The notes beneath the pieces were generated by a model. The model was given only the letters and a program-made list of their open reading frames with translations. It searched no databases and was not told the origin of the DNA. Of a DNA stretch of 64,000 nucleotides, positions 27,374 to 35,768 are shown in pieces. The first letter of the stretch is position 1. Every line of letters begins with the position of its first letter. Source of the stretch: Massilia sp. ST3 (GTDB lineage: Bacteria; Pseudomonadota; Gammaproteobacteria; Burkholderiales; Burkholderiaceae_D); NCBI RefSeq assembly GCF_018119405.1, contig NZ_JAGPWC010000012.1, positions 29,475 through 93,474 of the forward strand, read 5' to 3'. Both the position numbers and the translations under genes were made by a program.

Positions 27374-30094
27374 ATGCCTGACGCGCTCAAACTCTATAAA
27401 GCCAAGCGCAATTTCTCGATTACATCGGAACCCGCGGAGGGCGGGGAAGCCAGTCCCGATGCCCTGACTTTCGTGATCCAGAAGCACTGGGCCAGCCGCC
27501 TGCACTACGACTTGCGCCTGGAGCTGGACGGCACCATGAAGAGCTGGGCCGTGCCGAAGGGACCCAGCTACGATTCGCGCGACAAGCGCATGGCCGTGCA
27601 CGTCGAGGACCATCCCATTTCCTATTCCGATTTCGAAGGGGTTATTCCAGAGAAGCAATATGGCGCAGGTAAGGTCATCATCTGGGACAAGGGCACCTGG
27701 ACCCCACTGGAAGACCCGCACAAGGGCTTTGCCAAGGGCAGCATCAAGTTCGAGATGCACGGCCACAAGATGCACGGCCGCTGGACCCTGGTGCGGCTCA
27801 AGGGTCACGAGGACGAGCGCCAGGAACCCTGGCTCCTGATCAAGGAGAAAGACGACTACGCACGCTCGAGCGAGGAATTTTCGGTCGTCGACGAGATGCC
27901 GGACAGCGTCAAGGCCCTGCCCATGCCCGAGCGCCCCGCCGAGCGCAAGCTCGAGGCCTTGCAGGAGGAACAAGAGGAAGCGCCGCCGTCCAGGCGCGCC
28001 AGCGCCAAGAAGGCGGCGGCGAAGACGGCTGCGGCGACCGACGCCGCGGCGAAGAAGGCGGGAGCGACCAAGGCCGCGGCGAAGAGCACTGTGGCGAAGA
28101 AGGCGGCGGCGAAAACGACGCCGGAGAAGAAAGCGGGCCCGGCCAAGCGCCGCGGCGCCGTCGCCATGCCCGAGGGCGCGGTCAAGGCGGCGCTGCCGGA
28201 GAAATTCCAGCCCGAGCTGGCGACCCTGGTCGATGCGCCGCCGCCCGATCCCGAGGACTGGGTGTTCGAGGTCAAGTTCGACGGCTACCGCATGCTGGCG
28301 CGTATCGAGGACGGCGCCGTGCGCCTGATCACCCGCAACGCCAACGACTGGACCGACCGCCTGCTGCCGCTCAAGGAGGAGATCGAGCGCATGCGGCTGC
28401 CGGACGGCTGGTACGACGGCGAGATCGTCGTGCACGACGAGACCGGCAAGTCCAATTTCGGGATGCTGCAGCTGGCCTTCGACGGCACGCGCGGCGCCGA
28501 GATCCTGTACTTCCTGTTCGACGCGCCTTACTTCGACGGCCATGACCTGCGCGACGTGCCCCTGGTCGAGCGGCGCGCGCTGCTGGAGGCCGCGCTGGCG
28601 GGCCGGCAGGACGGACGGGTGCGCTTCTCCGCCGAATTCGGCACCAATCCCGGCGAGCTGGTGGTGGCCGCCTGCCGGATCGGGCTGGAGGGCGTGATCG
28701 GCAAGCGCCGCAGCTCGCGCTATGTGTCCGCGCGCTCGCCCGAATGGATCAAGCTCAAATGCGGCTCGCGCCAGGAATTCGTGATCGGCGGCTTCACCGA
28801 TCCGAAGGGTTCGCGCACCGGCGTCGGCTCGCTGCTGCTGGGCGTGCATGACAAGGACGGCGTGCTGCGCTACGTGGGCAACGTCGGCTCGGGCTTCAAC
28901 CATTCCTCGCTGAAGTCGATCAGCGCCCAGCTGGAAAAGCTGCGCACCGACGAAAGTCCCTTCCCGCCACGCTCGGTACCGGGGCGCAAGCACCACTGGG
29001 TCAAGCCGACCCTGGTGGCGGAAGTGAGCTTCTCGGAGTGGACCGCCACCGGCTCGATCCGCCATCCCGTTTTCCAGGGCCTGCGCAAGGACAAGCCGGC
29101 GAAGAACATCACCCGCGAACTGCCCAAGCACATCGGTCCGGAGGCCGAGGCGAAAGCCGAGGCGAAGAAAGAGAGGGAGAAGGACATGCAGGAGAGCGTG
29201 ACCAGCAAGCTGCCGGCGACCATGAAGGTCACCAATCCCGACCGCGTGATCGACAAGCAGACCGGATCGACCAAGCTGGACCTGATCCGCTACTACGCGC
29301 TGGTGGGCGAACTGATGATGGAGCACCTGAAGGCGCGCCCCGTGTCCCTGGTGCGCGCGCCCGAAGGCGTGGGCGGGGAGCTGTTCTTCCAGAAGCACGC
29401 CGACGTGAGCAAGCACCCGGGCGTGAAGAACATGCCCGAGGAGCTCGACCCCGAGCACCAGCCCTTCCTGGAGATCGCCAGCGTCCAGGGCATCCTGTCG
29501 GTGGCACAGTGGAACGTGGTCGAGATCCACACCCAGAACGCCACGCGCAAGGCCTACGCCACCCCGGACCGGATGGTGTTCGACCTCGACCCGGGCGAGG
29601 GCGTGGAGTGGCACACGATGCAGGAGGCGGCCCAGCTGATGCACGCCTTCCTCGACGAGCTGGGCCTGCCGTCCTTCCTCAAGACCAGCGGCGGCAAGGG
29701 CCTGCACATCGTGGTGCCCATCAAGGGCGGCTATGACTGGGACACGGTCAAGGGCTTCTCGCAGGCGATCGTGAAGCACCTGGCATCGGTGTTCCCCGAG
29801 CGCTTCGCCTTCAAGAGCGGGCCGAAGAACCGGGTCGGCAAGATCTTCATCGACTACCTGCGCAACGGCCAGGGCGCGACCACCGTATGCGCCTGGTCGG
29901 CGCGGGTGCGGCCGGGCCTGGGCATCTCGGTGCCGCTGGCCTGGGACGAGCTGGAAGGGCTGAAGTCGAGCACGCAGTGGGACATCACCAATGTGCACAC
30001 GCGGCTGGATACGGGGAATGCGCCGTGGGAGGGATATGCGAAGGCGGCCAAGGCCCTGGCGAAAGCGATGAAGAAGATGGGGTTCGAGCCGTAG
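27374..30094 (+). CDS. ligD: DNA ligase D, end-joining ligase/polymerase/phosphoesterase
   Basis: A 906-residue three-domain enzyme of bacterial non-homologous end joining. The N-terminal 3'-phosphoesterase domain (about residues 30-165) has His38, His44, Asp46 and Arg48. A Lys/Ala-rich linker follows (about 200-270). The ATP-dependent ligase domain has nucleotidyl-lysine Lys301 in EVKFDGYR. The polymerase/primase domain (from about 604) has metal-binding Asp737 and Asp739 (FDLDPGEG). The order PE-ligase-polymerase matches that of Pseudomonas LigD. A GGAGG site precedes the ATG. Ku, its recruiter to DNA ends, is encoded 3.5 kb away on the other strand. Confidence 0.96.
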   Translation: MPDALKLYKAKRNFSITSEPAEGGEASPDALTFVIQKHWASRLHYDLRLELDGTMKSWAVPKGPSYDSRDKRMAVHVEDHPISYSDFEGVIPEKQYGAGKVIIWDKGTWTPLEDPHKGFAKGSIKFEMHGHKMHGRWTLVRLKGHEDERQEPWLLIKEKDDYARSSEEFSVVDEMPDSVKALPMPERPAERKLEALQEEQEEAPPSRRASAKKAAAKTAAATDAAAKKAGATKAAAKSTVAKKAAAKTTPEKKAGPAKRRGAVAMPEGAVKAALPEKFQPELATLVDAPPPDPEDWVFEVKFDGYRMLARIEDGAVRLITRNANDWTDRLLPLKEEIERMRLPDGWYDGEIVVHDETGKSNFGMLQLAFDGTRGAEILYFLFDAPYFDGHDLRDVPLVERRALLEAALAGRQDGRVRFSAEFGTNPGELVVAACRIGLEGVIGKRRSSRYVSARSPEWIKLKCGSRQEFVIGGFTDPKGSRTGVGSLLLGVHDKDGVLRYVGNVGSGFNHSSLKSISAQLEKLRTDESPFPPRSVPGRKHHWVKPTLVAEVSFSEWTATGSIRHPVFQGLRKDKPAKNITRELPKHIGPEAEAKAEAKKEREKDMQESVTSKLPATMKVTNPDRVIDKQTGSTKLDLIRYYALVGELMMEHLKARPVSLVRAPEGVGGELFFQKHADVSKHPGVKNMPEELDPEHQPFLEIASVQGILSVAQWNVVEIHTQNATRKAYATPDRMVFDLDPGEGVEWHTMQEAAQLMHAFLDELGLPSFLKTSGGKGLHIVVPIKGGYDWDTVKGFSQAIVKHLASVFPERFAFKSGPKNRVGKIFIDYLRNGQGATTVCAWSARVRPGLGISVPLAWDELEGLKSSTQWDITNVHTRLDTGNAPWEGYAKAAKALAKAMKKMGFEP

Positions 30095-30140
30095 CGTGCG
30101 TAGCGGACCCCTCTGCCTCCTCACCCCCGTGTCTTTGGCA

Positions 30141-30277
30141 CGTCATCCCGGCGAAGGCCGGGATCCAAGTTTGCACGAGTGATGCGCTGTTTGCGTGCAC
30201 CCCGGCAGCCCGACGAACTTGGGTTGCGGCCTGCGCCGGAAGTCGTAGCCGCCAGTGGCGGGTACGACGGTCTGAGG
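30141..30277. repeat. REP-like double-hairpin repeat
   Basis: Begins with the hairpin GTCATCCCGGCGAAGGCCGG, continues ATCCAAGTTTGC, and after a spacer carries the opposing part (GACGAACTTGGGTTGCGG, then GCGCCGGAAGTCG). The two halves face each other. This resembles dispersed extragenic palindromes common in Burkholderiales genomes. It lies between ligD and a convergent LysR gene. Only one copy is in this window. Confidence 0.6.
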
Positions 30278-30335
30278 GCTAGGTGAATGAAAGAATGTCG
30301 CCGTCGGGCTTAGTCCCTTTGCTCGTAGCATCCAC

Positions 30336-31187
30336 TCACTCCTGCTCGAACATCCCGATAATCTCGTCCGCCACCGCCCGCACCGACGGCGAGCGCCGCA
30401 CATCCTCGTGCATGACCAGCCACAGCTTGCGCCGCACCGGGCAGGGCGGCGCAAGCTCCGCCAGCCCCGGCGCCCCCGCCGCCGCATAGCGCGGCAGGAC
30501 CGCCACGCCACAGCCGGCCACGGCCGCCTGCAGCAAGGTCAGCAAGTCGTTCGACCGCACGCTGTAGCGGCGCGCGCCGCGCAGCTTGTCCAGCCATTCC
30601 TGCTGCGGCGCATCGCGCTGCAGTTCGTCGTAGCCGAGGAATTCCCACTGCGCGGGCTGGCGGCCGGCGGCGTAGTCCGCATGCGCATACAAGGCGTAAT
30701 CGACCTGCGTCAGCAACTTGGCGGCCAGGCCCGGCGCGCTCGGGCGCGCGAAACGCAGGGCGATATCGGCCTGGCGCCGCATCAGGTCCGCGGTGCGCGC
30801 CTCGGCGCGCAGGTCGATCTCTACCCCGGGCAGGCGCGCTAGCGGCGCACGCAGGCGCGGGGCCAGCAGGCAGGCCGCCAGGGCCGGCGGCGCGGAGACG
30901 CGCACCGTGCCCAGCACCTCGCTCCTGCCGCGCGCGACGTTGAGCAAGGCGTGCATGTCGTCTTCCAGCTTGCGCGCGTAGGGCAGCAGGGCGGTGCCGG
31001 CGGCCGTCAGCGACCAGGCCTTGGGGAAGCGGTTGAACAGGCGCGCATCCAGCGCGGTCTCGAGCGCCTCGATCCGGCGCGCCACCGTCGTGTGTTCCAC
31101 GCCTGTCCCGCGCGCGGCGCCAGAGAGGCTGCCCGCCTCGCACAGCGCCAGGAAGAAGCGCAGGTCGTCCCAGTCAGGATTCTTCAT
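30336..31187 (-). CDS. LysR-family transcriptional regulator
   Basis: A 283-residue regulator with an N-terminal winged helix (FFLALCEAGSLSGAARGTG, residues 9-27, and HTTVARRIEALE) and a substrate-binding domain from about residue 88. It is divergent from the lipocalin-like gene with a 94-bp gap, so that gene is the likely target, as is common for LysR proteins. The ATG at 31187 is chosen because it starts the HTH closest to family length; five extra codons upstream are possible. Effector unknown. Confidence 0.87.
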   Translation of the reverse strand: MKNPDWDDLRFFLALCEAGSLSGAARGTGVEHTTVARRIEALETALDARLFNRFPKAWSLTAAGTALLPYARKLEDDMHALLNVARGRSEVLGTVRVSAPPALAACLLAPRLRAPLARLPGVEIDLRAEARTADLMRRQADIALRFARPSAPGLAAKLLTQVDYALYAHADYAAGRQPAQWEFLGYDELQRDAPQQEWLDKLRGARRYSVRSNDLLTLLQAAVAGCGVAVLPRYAAAGAPGLAELAPPCPVRRKLWLVMHEDVRRSPSVRAVADEIIGMFEQE

Positions 31188-31281
31188 TGTGCAATTATGC
31201 ACCGATCCCGTGCAGGAATCGGGAATTCCGTTCAGGCGCCTGGAGCGCTACGCTGGCATTTTCGTCGACAAGGAGAAGGAC

Positions 31282-31755
31282 ATGAACAAGCAGATTGCCG
31301 GCATGGTGCTGGCCAGCGTGGTTCCCGCCGCCCATGCCAGCTTGCCCGCGCTGGCGGGAACCTGGACCCTGGTGGCCGCCGACGTGCAGCGTCCCGACGG
31401 CCGTATCGAGCGCGACTACGGCGCAGCCCCCAAGGGACGCCTCTCGATCGACCCGCAGGGGCGCTACACCCTGCAGATCTTCAAGGCCGAGCGCCCGCGT
31501 TTCGCGTCCGCCGACAAGGCCGCCGCGACGAATGACGAATTCCGCGCCGCCGTGCTCGGATCGAGCACGCACTTCGGCACCATCGCACTGCACGAAGGCC
31601 AGCTGGTTTTCCAGATCGAAGCCGCGTCCTTCCCCAACTGGGAAGGCACGGTGCAGCGCCGCAGCTTCGAGCTGCAGGGCGACGAGCTGCGCTACCGTGT
31701 CCCGGCCCGGCCCGATGGCGGCATTCCGATCTCGATCTGGCGCCGCATGCCTTGA
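31282..31755 (+). CDS. lipocalin-like domain protein
   Basis: A 157-residue protein with a probable signal sequence (MNKQIAGMVLASVVPAAHA) and a lipocalin-like barrel: LAGTWTLVAADVQRPDGR at the start, GRLSIDPQGRYTLQIF, then a short final strand. Members of this family bind small hydrophobic molecules, mostly uncharacterised. The ATG at 31282 follows AGGAGAAGG. It is divergently transcribed from the LysR gene and ends 4 bp from the convergent catalase gene. Confidence 0.68.
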   Translation: MNKQIAGMVLASVVPAAHASLPALAGTWTLVAADVQRPDGRIERDYGAAPKGRLSIDPQGRYTLQIFKAERPRFASADKAAATNDEFRAAVLGSSTHFGTIALHEGQLVFQIEAASFPNWEGTVQRRSFELQGDELRYRVPARPDGGIPISIWRRMP

Positions 31756-31759
31756 GGCC

Positions 31760-33223
31760 TCAGTCGACGTTGCGGCCAAGGGCCTTGAGCGCGGCCCGGA
31801 CCCCGCGCCCATACCCAGGATCGGCCTTGTCGAAATGCCCCAGCTGGCGTTCCAGGATTTGCGCGTCGACCTGGCTCAGCGGCCCGGCCAGGTTGTCGCA
31901 CAGGTTCTGGCGTTCCTGGGCCGTCATCAGGCGGAACAGCTTGCCGGCCTGGGTATAGTCGTCTTCCTGGCCGCGGAAGTCGAAGCGCCCCGCATTGCCG
32001 GCGAGGGCCAGTTCGGGCTCGCCGTGCCCCATGCCGCCGGCGCCGCGGCCCACGGCGTCGAGCGTGTGGTAGTTGCGCGCGGCGCCGCCGTTGGCGATCG
32101 CCATCGCGCCGTCGCGCTGGTGGTTGTGGAAGGGGCAGCGCGGGGCGTTCACCGGCAGGTGCTGGTGGTTGGTGCCGACCCGGTAGAGCTGGGCGTCGTG
32201 GTAGGCGAATAGGCGGCCCTGCAGCATCTTGTCGGGCGAGTAGCCCATGCCCGGCACCACGTTGGCCGGCGAGAACGCGGCCTGCTCGACTTCGGCGTGG
32301 TAGTTCTCGGGATTGCGGTTCAGTTCCAGCACGCCGACGGGCAGGGTCGGGAAGTCGGCGTGCGGCCAGACCTTGGTCAGGTCGAAGGGATTCCAGCCGG
32401 TGCGCTGGCTCCAGTCCGCCAGCTGGGTCTCGGTTGCCACCTGCACCTTGACGTCCCACTGCGGATAGTCGCCGCGGGCGATCGCCTCGAACAGGTCGCG
32501 CTGGGCGTAGTCCGGATCGAGCCCGGCGATGCGGGTGGCATCGACTGCGCTGAGGTTCCTGATGCCCTGGCGGGTCTTGAAGTGCCACTTCACGTAGTGG
32601 CGCTCGCCGCCGGCATTGATGAGGCTGTAGGTGTGGCTGCCGAAGCCGTCCATGTGGCGGTAGCCGTCCGGGGTGCCCCGGTCCGAGAACAGGATCGTCA
32701 CCTGGTGCAGGCTTTCCGGGGCCTTGCTCCAGAAGTCGAAGACCATGTTGGCCGACTTGAGGTTGGTCTGCGGGTCGCGCTTCTGGGTGTGGATGAAGTC
32801 CGGGAAGTTGATCGGGTCCTTGATGAAGAACACCGGGGTGTTGTTGCCGACCAGGTCCCAGTTGCCTTCCTCGGTATAGAAACGCAGGGCGAAGCCGCGC
32901 GGGTCGCGCTCGGTGTCGGCGCTGCCTTTCTCGCCGCCTACGGTCGAGAAGCGCAGGAATACCGGGGTCTGCTTGCCGATTTCCGCGAACAGCGCCGCCT
33001 TGGTGTAGGGACGCAGGTCATGGGTGACGGTGAAGGTCCCGTAGGCGCCCGAACCCTTCGCATGAACTACGCGTTCCGGAATGCGCTCGCGGTTGAAGTG
33101 CTGGAGCTTCTCGATCAGGTGGAAGTCCTGCAGCAGCAGGGGGCCGCGGCCGCCGGCGCTCAGCGAGTTCTGGTTGTCGTCGACGGGAATGCCGGAGGCG
33201 GTGGTCAAGCGTGGGTGGGTCAT
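31760..33223 (-). CDS. katA: monofunctional heme catalase
   Basis: A 487-residue small-subunit catalase (clade 3 size) that splits hydrogen peroxide to water and oxygen. Key residues are visible: distal His54 (RVVHAKGSGAYG), the distal Asn in NNTPVFFIKDP, and the heme-binding Tyr in LFAYHDAQLYRVG. No signal peptide, so cytoplasmic. The ATG at 33223 follows GAGGAG. The 129-bp upstream gap to the small membrane protein gene is very A/T-rich and likely holds its promoter; an OxyR-like half site (GATAGG near 33309) is too weak to claim. Confidence 0.95.
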   Translation of the reverse strand: MTHPRLTTASGIPVDDNQNSLSAGGRGPLLLQDFHLIEKLQHFNRERIPERVVHAKGSGAYGTFTVTHDLRPYTKAALFAEIGKQTPVFLRFSTVGGEKGSADTERDPRGFALRFYTEEGNWDLVGNNTPVFFIKDPINFPDFIHTQKRDPQTNLKSANMVFDFWSKAPESLHQVTILFSDRGTPDGYRHMDGFGSHTYSLINAGGERHYVKWHFKTRQGIRNLSAVDATRIAGLDPDYAQRDLFEAIARGDYPQWDVKVQVATETQLADWSQRTGWNPFDLTKVWPHADFPTLPVGVLELNRNPENYHAEVEQAAFSPANVVPGMGYSPDKMLQGRLFAYHDAQLYRVGTNHQHLPVNAPRCPFHNHQRDGAMAIANGGAARNYHTLDAVGRGAGGMGHGEPELALAGNAGRFDFRGQEDDYTQAGKLFRLMTAQERQNLCDNLAGPLSQVDAQILERQLGHFDKADPGYGRGVRAALKALGRNVD

Positions 33224-33352
33224 CAGGAATCTCCTCGATTGTGGGAAGGACAATGAGGAGATTCTAGGCGGCTCGGCAATAAAGAAAAAGCTAATTGCTT
33301 TAATTAAATTGATAGGTTTTTACAATGCAGAGTGATGGTTTTATGCTCCCGG

Positions 33353-33586
33353 CTATTGCTCGTTCTTGAAGATGCCACGGATGTTCATCGCCATCAGGGC
33401 CGCCTGCAGGGTGATCAGCGCCCAGGCTTCGTCGTGCCAGCCCCAGACGATCCACAGCACATTGCTGAGGATGAACATCGAGAAGCCGAATACGCGCCGC
33501 TCCGGGCGCTTGGAGCCGATCAGGTAGGCGGCGAACAGGGTGACCGCCATGGCGGGCCACTGGAGGAAGTCGAGGAATCCATCCAT
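33353..33586 (-). CDS. small inner-membrane protein, unknown function
   Basis: A 77-residue protein with three predicted hydrophobic segments (about residues 10-25, 33-49 and 54-70). The size and WGWHDEAWALI loop recall half-size SWEET/PnuC-like transporters, but I cannot assign it. The gene starts 3 bp after the Ku stop, so it is surely co-translated with Ku. Confidence 0.65.
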   Translation of the reverse strand: MDGFLDFLQWPAMAVTLFAAYLIGSKRPERRVFGFSMFILSNVLWIVWGWHDEAWALITLQAALMAMNIRGIFKNEQ

Positions 33587-33589
33587 CCT

Positions 33590-34639
33590 TCAGGCGGCCT
33601 TCCTGCGGCGCGCCGGCGCCTTGGCGGCGGGGGCGGACTTCGCGGCGGTCTTCTTGGCGGCGGGCTTGGCGGCCGTCTTTTTGGCGGCGGTCGTGCGCTT
33701 GGCGGCGACGCGCTCCGTACTGTGCGCGGGCGCCTTGCGCGGACGCGGGGCTTCCTCCTCCTCCTCCTCGGCCTCGGGTTTGCGCGACTTGCGCGGCGGC
33801 GGTTCGTCGTCGTCCTCGTCCTCGTCCGCGGCGGCCGCCTTGCCGGGCTTCTTGCCCAGGCTGGCCTGGAGCAGCGCGACCAGGTCGATGACCTTGCCGG
33901 ACTCGCGCTTTTCCTTTTCCGGTTCGGGCATGGTGATGGTCTTGGTCTGCTTGGCCTTGACCTTCTTCTCGATCAGGGCCAGCACGTCCTCGCGGTAGGT
34001 GTCGTGGTACTGCTCCGGGTCCCAGTCCTCGCTCATGCCCTGCACCAGGGCCATCGCCATCTTGAGCTCCTTGTCGTTGACCGCGGCCTTGCCGGTCTTG
34101 GGGGGAATCTTGAGGGCGTCGGTCTCGCGGATCTCGTCGGCGTAGCGCAGGGTGTTGAGGACGATGGTGTCGCCCACGCAGACCAGGGCCGCCAGGTGCT
34201 GCTTGACGCGGATGACGACGTTGGCGATGCCGATCTTGCCGGCCTTCTTGAGGGTCTCGCGCAGCAGGGCATAGACCTTGTCGCCGCCCTTGCCTGGCGC
34301 GAGGTAGTAGGGCTGCTCGTAGTAGATCAGCGGGACTTCCTCCGCGTCGACGAAGGCCAGGATGTCGATGGTCTGGGTGGCTTCCGGGTTGGCGCGGCGC
34401 AGGTCCTCGTCGGACAGCACCACGTACTCGCCGGACGAATACTCGTAGCCCTTGACGATGTCGTCCCAGGAGACTTCCTTGTTGTTGCCCTTGTTGTAGC
34501 GCTTGAAGCCGACCGGGGAGAAGTCGCGCCGGTCGAGCATGGTCAGGTCGAGCCCCTTGTTGTCGACCGCCGCATACATCTCGACGGGGATGTGGACCAG
34601 CCCGAAACTGATCGCCCCTTTCCACATGCTGCGCGCCAT
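33590..34639 (-). CDS. ku: Ku protein for non-homologous end joining
   Basis: A 349-residue protein. Residues 1-260 form the Ku core (starting MARSMWKGAISFGLVHIPVE, with the YKKGN-like region RYNKGNNKEVSWDDIVKGYE), which makes a ring around DNA ends. Residues from about 265 are a basic Lys/Ala/Arg tail with acidic patches (DEDEDDDEPP), which in other Ku proteins aids DNA binding and LigD recruitment. It lies 9 bp after the SDR gene in a three-gene operon; AAGGAG precedes the ATG. The partner LigD is 3.5 kb away. Confidence 0.95.
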   Translation of the reverse strand: MARSMWKGAISFGLVHIPVEMYAAVDNKGLDLTMLDRRDFSPVGFKRYNKGNNKEVSWDDIVKGYEYSSGEYVVLSDEDLRRANPEATQTIDILAFVDAEEVPLIYYEQPYYLAPGKGGDKVYALLRETLKKAGKIGIANVVIRVKQHLAALVCVGDTIVLNTLRYADEIRETDALKIPPKTGKAAVNDKELKMAMALVQGMSEDWDPEQYHDTYREDVLALIEKKVKAKQTKTITMPEPEKEKRESGKVIDLVALLQASLGKKPGKAAAADEDEDDDEPPPRKSRKPEAEEEEEEAPRPRKAPAHSTERVAAKRTTAAKKTAAKPAAKKTAAKSAPAAKAPARRRKAA

Positions 34640-34648
34640 ACGATCTCC

Positions 34649-35614
34649 TTATTCTCCCACCACGCCGGTAATCGGCAGCACCACGCCGGTGATGTAGCCG
34701 GAGCACACCGGCGAGGCCAGGAACACGTAGGCCGGCGACAGTTCCTCCGGCTGGGCCGGGCGCTTGAAGGTGGTGCTGGCGCCGAATTCCTTGATCTGCT
34801 CGGGCGTCTGGTCGGCCGGGTTGAGCGGCGTCCAGACCGGGCCCGGCGCCACGGCGTTGACGCGGATGCCCTGTTCGATCAGGCTCGCCGCCAGCGACAT
34901 GGTGAAGGCGTGGATCGCGCCCTTGGTGGCAGAGTAGTCGAGCAGCTTCTTCGAACCCTTCAGGCCGGTGACGGAACCGGTATTGATGATCGAGGCGCCG
35001 CGCTTCAGGTGGGGCAGGGCCGCCTTGGCCATGTGGAAGTAGCCGTAGATATTGGTGCGGAAGGTCTCGTCCAGGCGCTCCTCGGTGATGTCGAGCAGCG
35101 AGTTGGCGTGCTCCTGGAAGGCCGCGTTGTTGACCAGGATGTCGAGGCGCCCGAACTCGGCCACGATCTTGCCCACGGCCTCCTTGCAGAAGGCTTCGTC
35201 CTTGACGTCGCCCGCGACGGTCACGCAGCGCCGGCCTTCCTGCTCGACGTAGCGCTGGGTCTCGGCGGCGTCCTCGTGCTCGTTCAGGTAGAGGATGGCG
35301 ACGTCGGCGCCCTCGCGCGCGAACAGCACCGCGACCGCGCGCCCGATGCCGGAGTCGCCGCCGGTGACGATCGCGGTCATGCCCTGCAGCTTGCCGCTGC
35401 CCTTGTACTGCTCGGCCAGGAATTTCGGCTTCAGGTCCATCTGGGCTTCCAGGCCCGGCTTGGCCAGGTGCTGCTGGGGCATGGGCGGCACCGGCTGCCG
35501 GATGCCGGTCTGCACCGGGTCCTTGCTCTCTTCCTTCTGCATGTTGCCGTCGAGCTGGTCTTGCCGGCTCTGGATTGCCTTCTGCTTGTTCGCCGTATCG
35601 TCCTGCTGTGCCAT
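34649..35614 (-). CDS. short-chain dehydrogenase, general-stress type
   Basis: A 321-residue SDR enzyme with a Gln/Lys-rich N-terminal extension (residues 1-75), the nucleotide motif GGDSGIGRAV, NNAA, and the catalytic Tyr-x-x-x-Lys in DYSATKGA. The extension plus FLAEQYKGSGKLQG is typical of the YdaD/GSP39-like subgroup linked to general stress. The substrate is unknown. First gene of the operon with Ku, 9 bp apart. Confidence 0.88.
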   Translation of the reverse strand: MAQQDDTANKQKAIQSRQDQLDGNMQKEESKDPVQTGIRQPVPPMPQQHLAKPGLEAQMDLKPKFLAEQYKGSGKLQGMTAIVTGGDSGIGRAVAVLFAREGADVAILYLNEHEDAAETQRYVEQEGRRCVTVAGDVKDEAFCKEAVGKIVAEFGRLDILVNNAAFQEHANSLLDITEERLDETFRTNIYGYFHMAKAALPHLKRGASIINTGSVTGLKGSKKLLDYSATKGAIHAFTMSLAASLIEQGIRVNAVAPGPVWTPLNPADQTPEQIKEFGASTTFKRPAQPEELSPAYVFLASPVCSGYITGVVLPITGVVGE

Positions 35615-35768
35615 CGCGCTTCTCCTGTCCGCTGGGTAGATCACCCGCGAAGTATTCAATGCACGGGGCGTGCGGACGGTGCGCTTCCACACACAGTGAC
35701 ACATTTCCGCTATCCCATGGGTAAGCTTTCTGGCAAACTTGGCCCGTTTGATAACTGGAGAAAACAGG

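Noticed and set aside
33224..33352. OxyR-like site upstream of catalase
   Set aside because: Only one ATAG-type half site is visible; spacing to further half sites does not fit the consensus.
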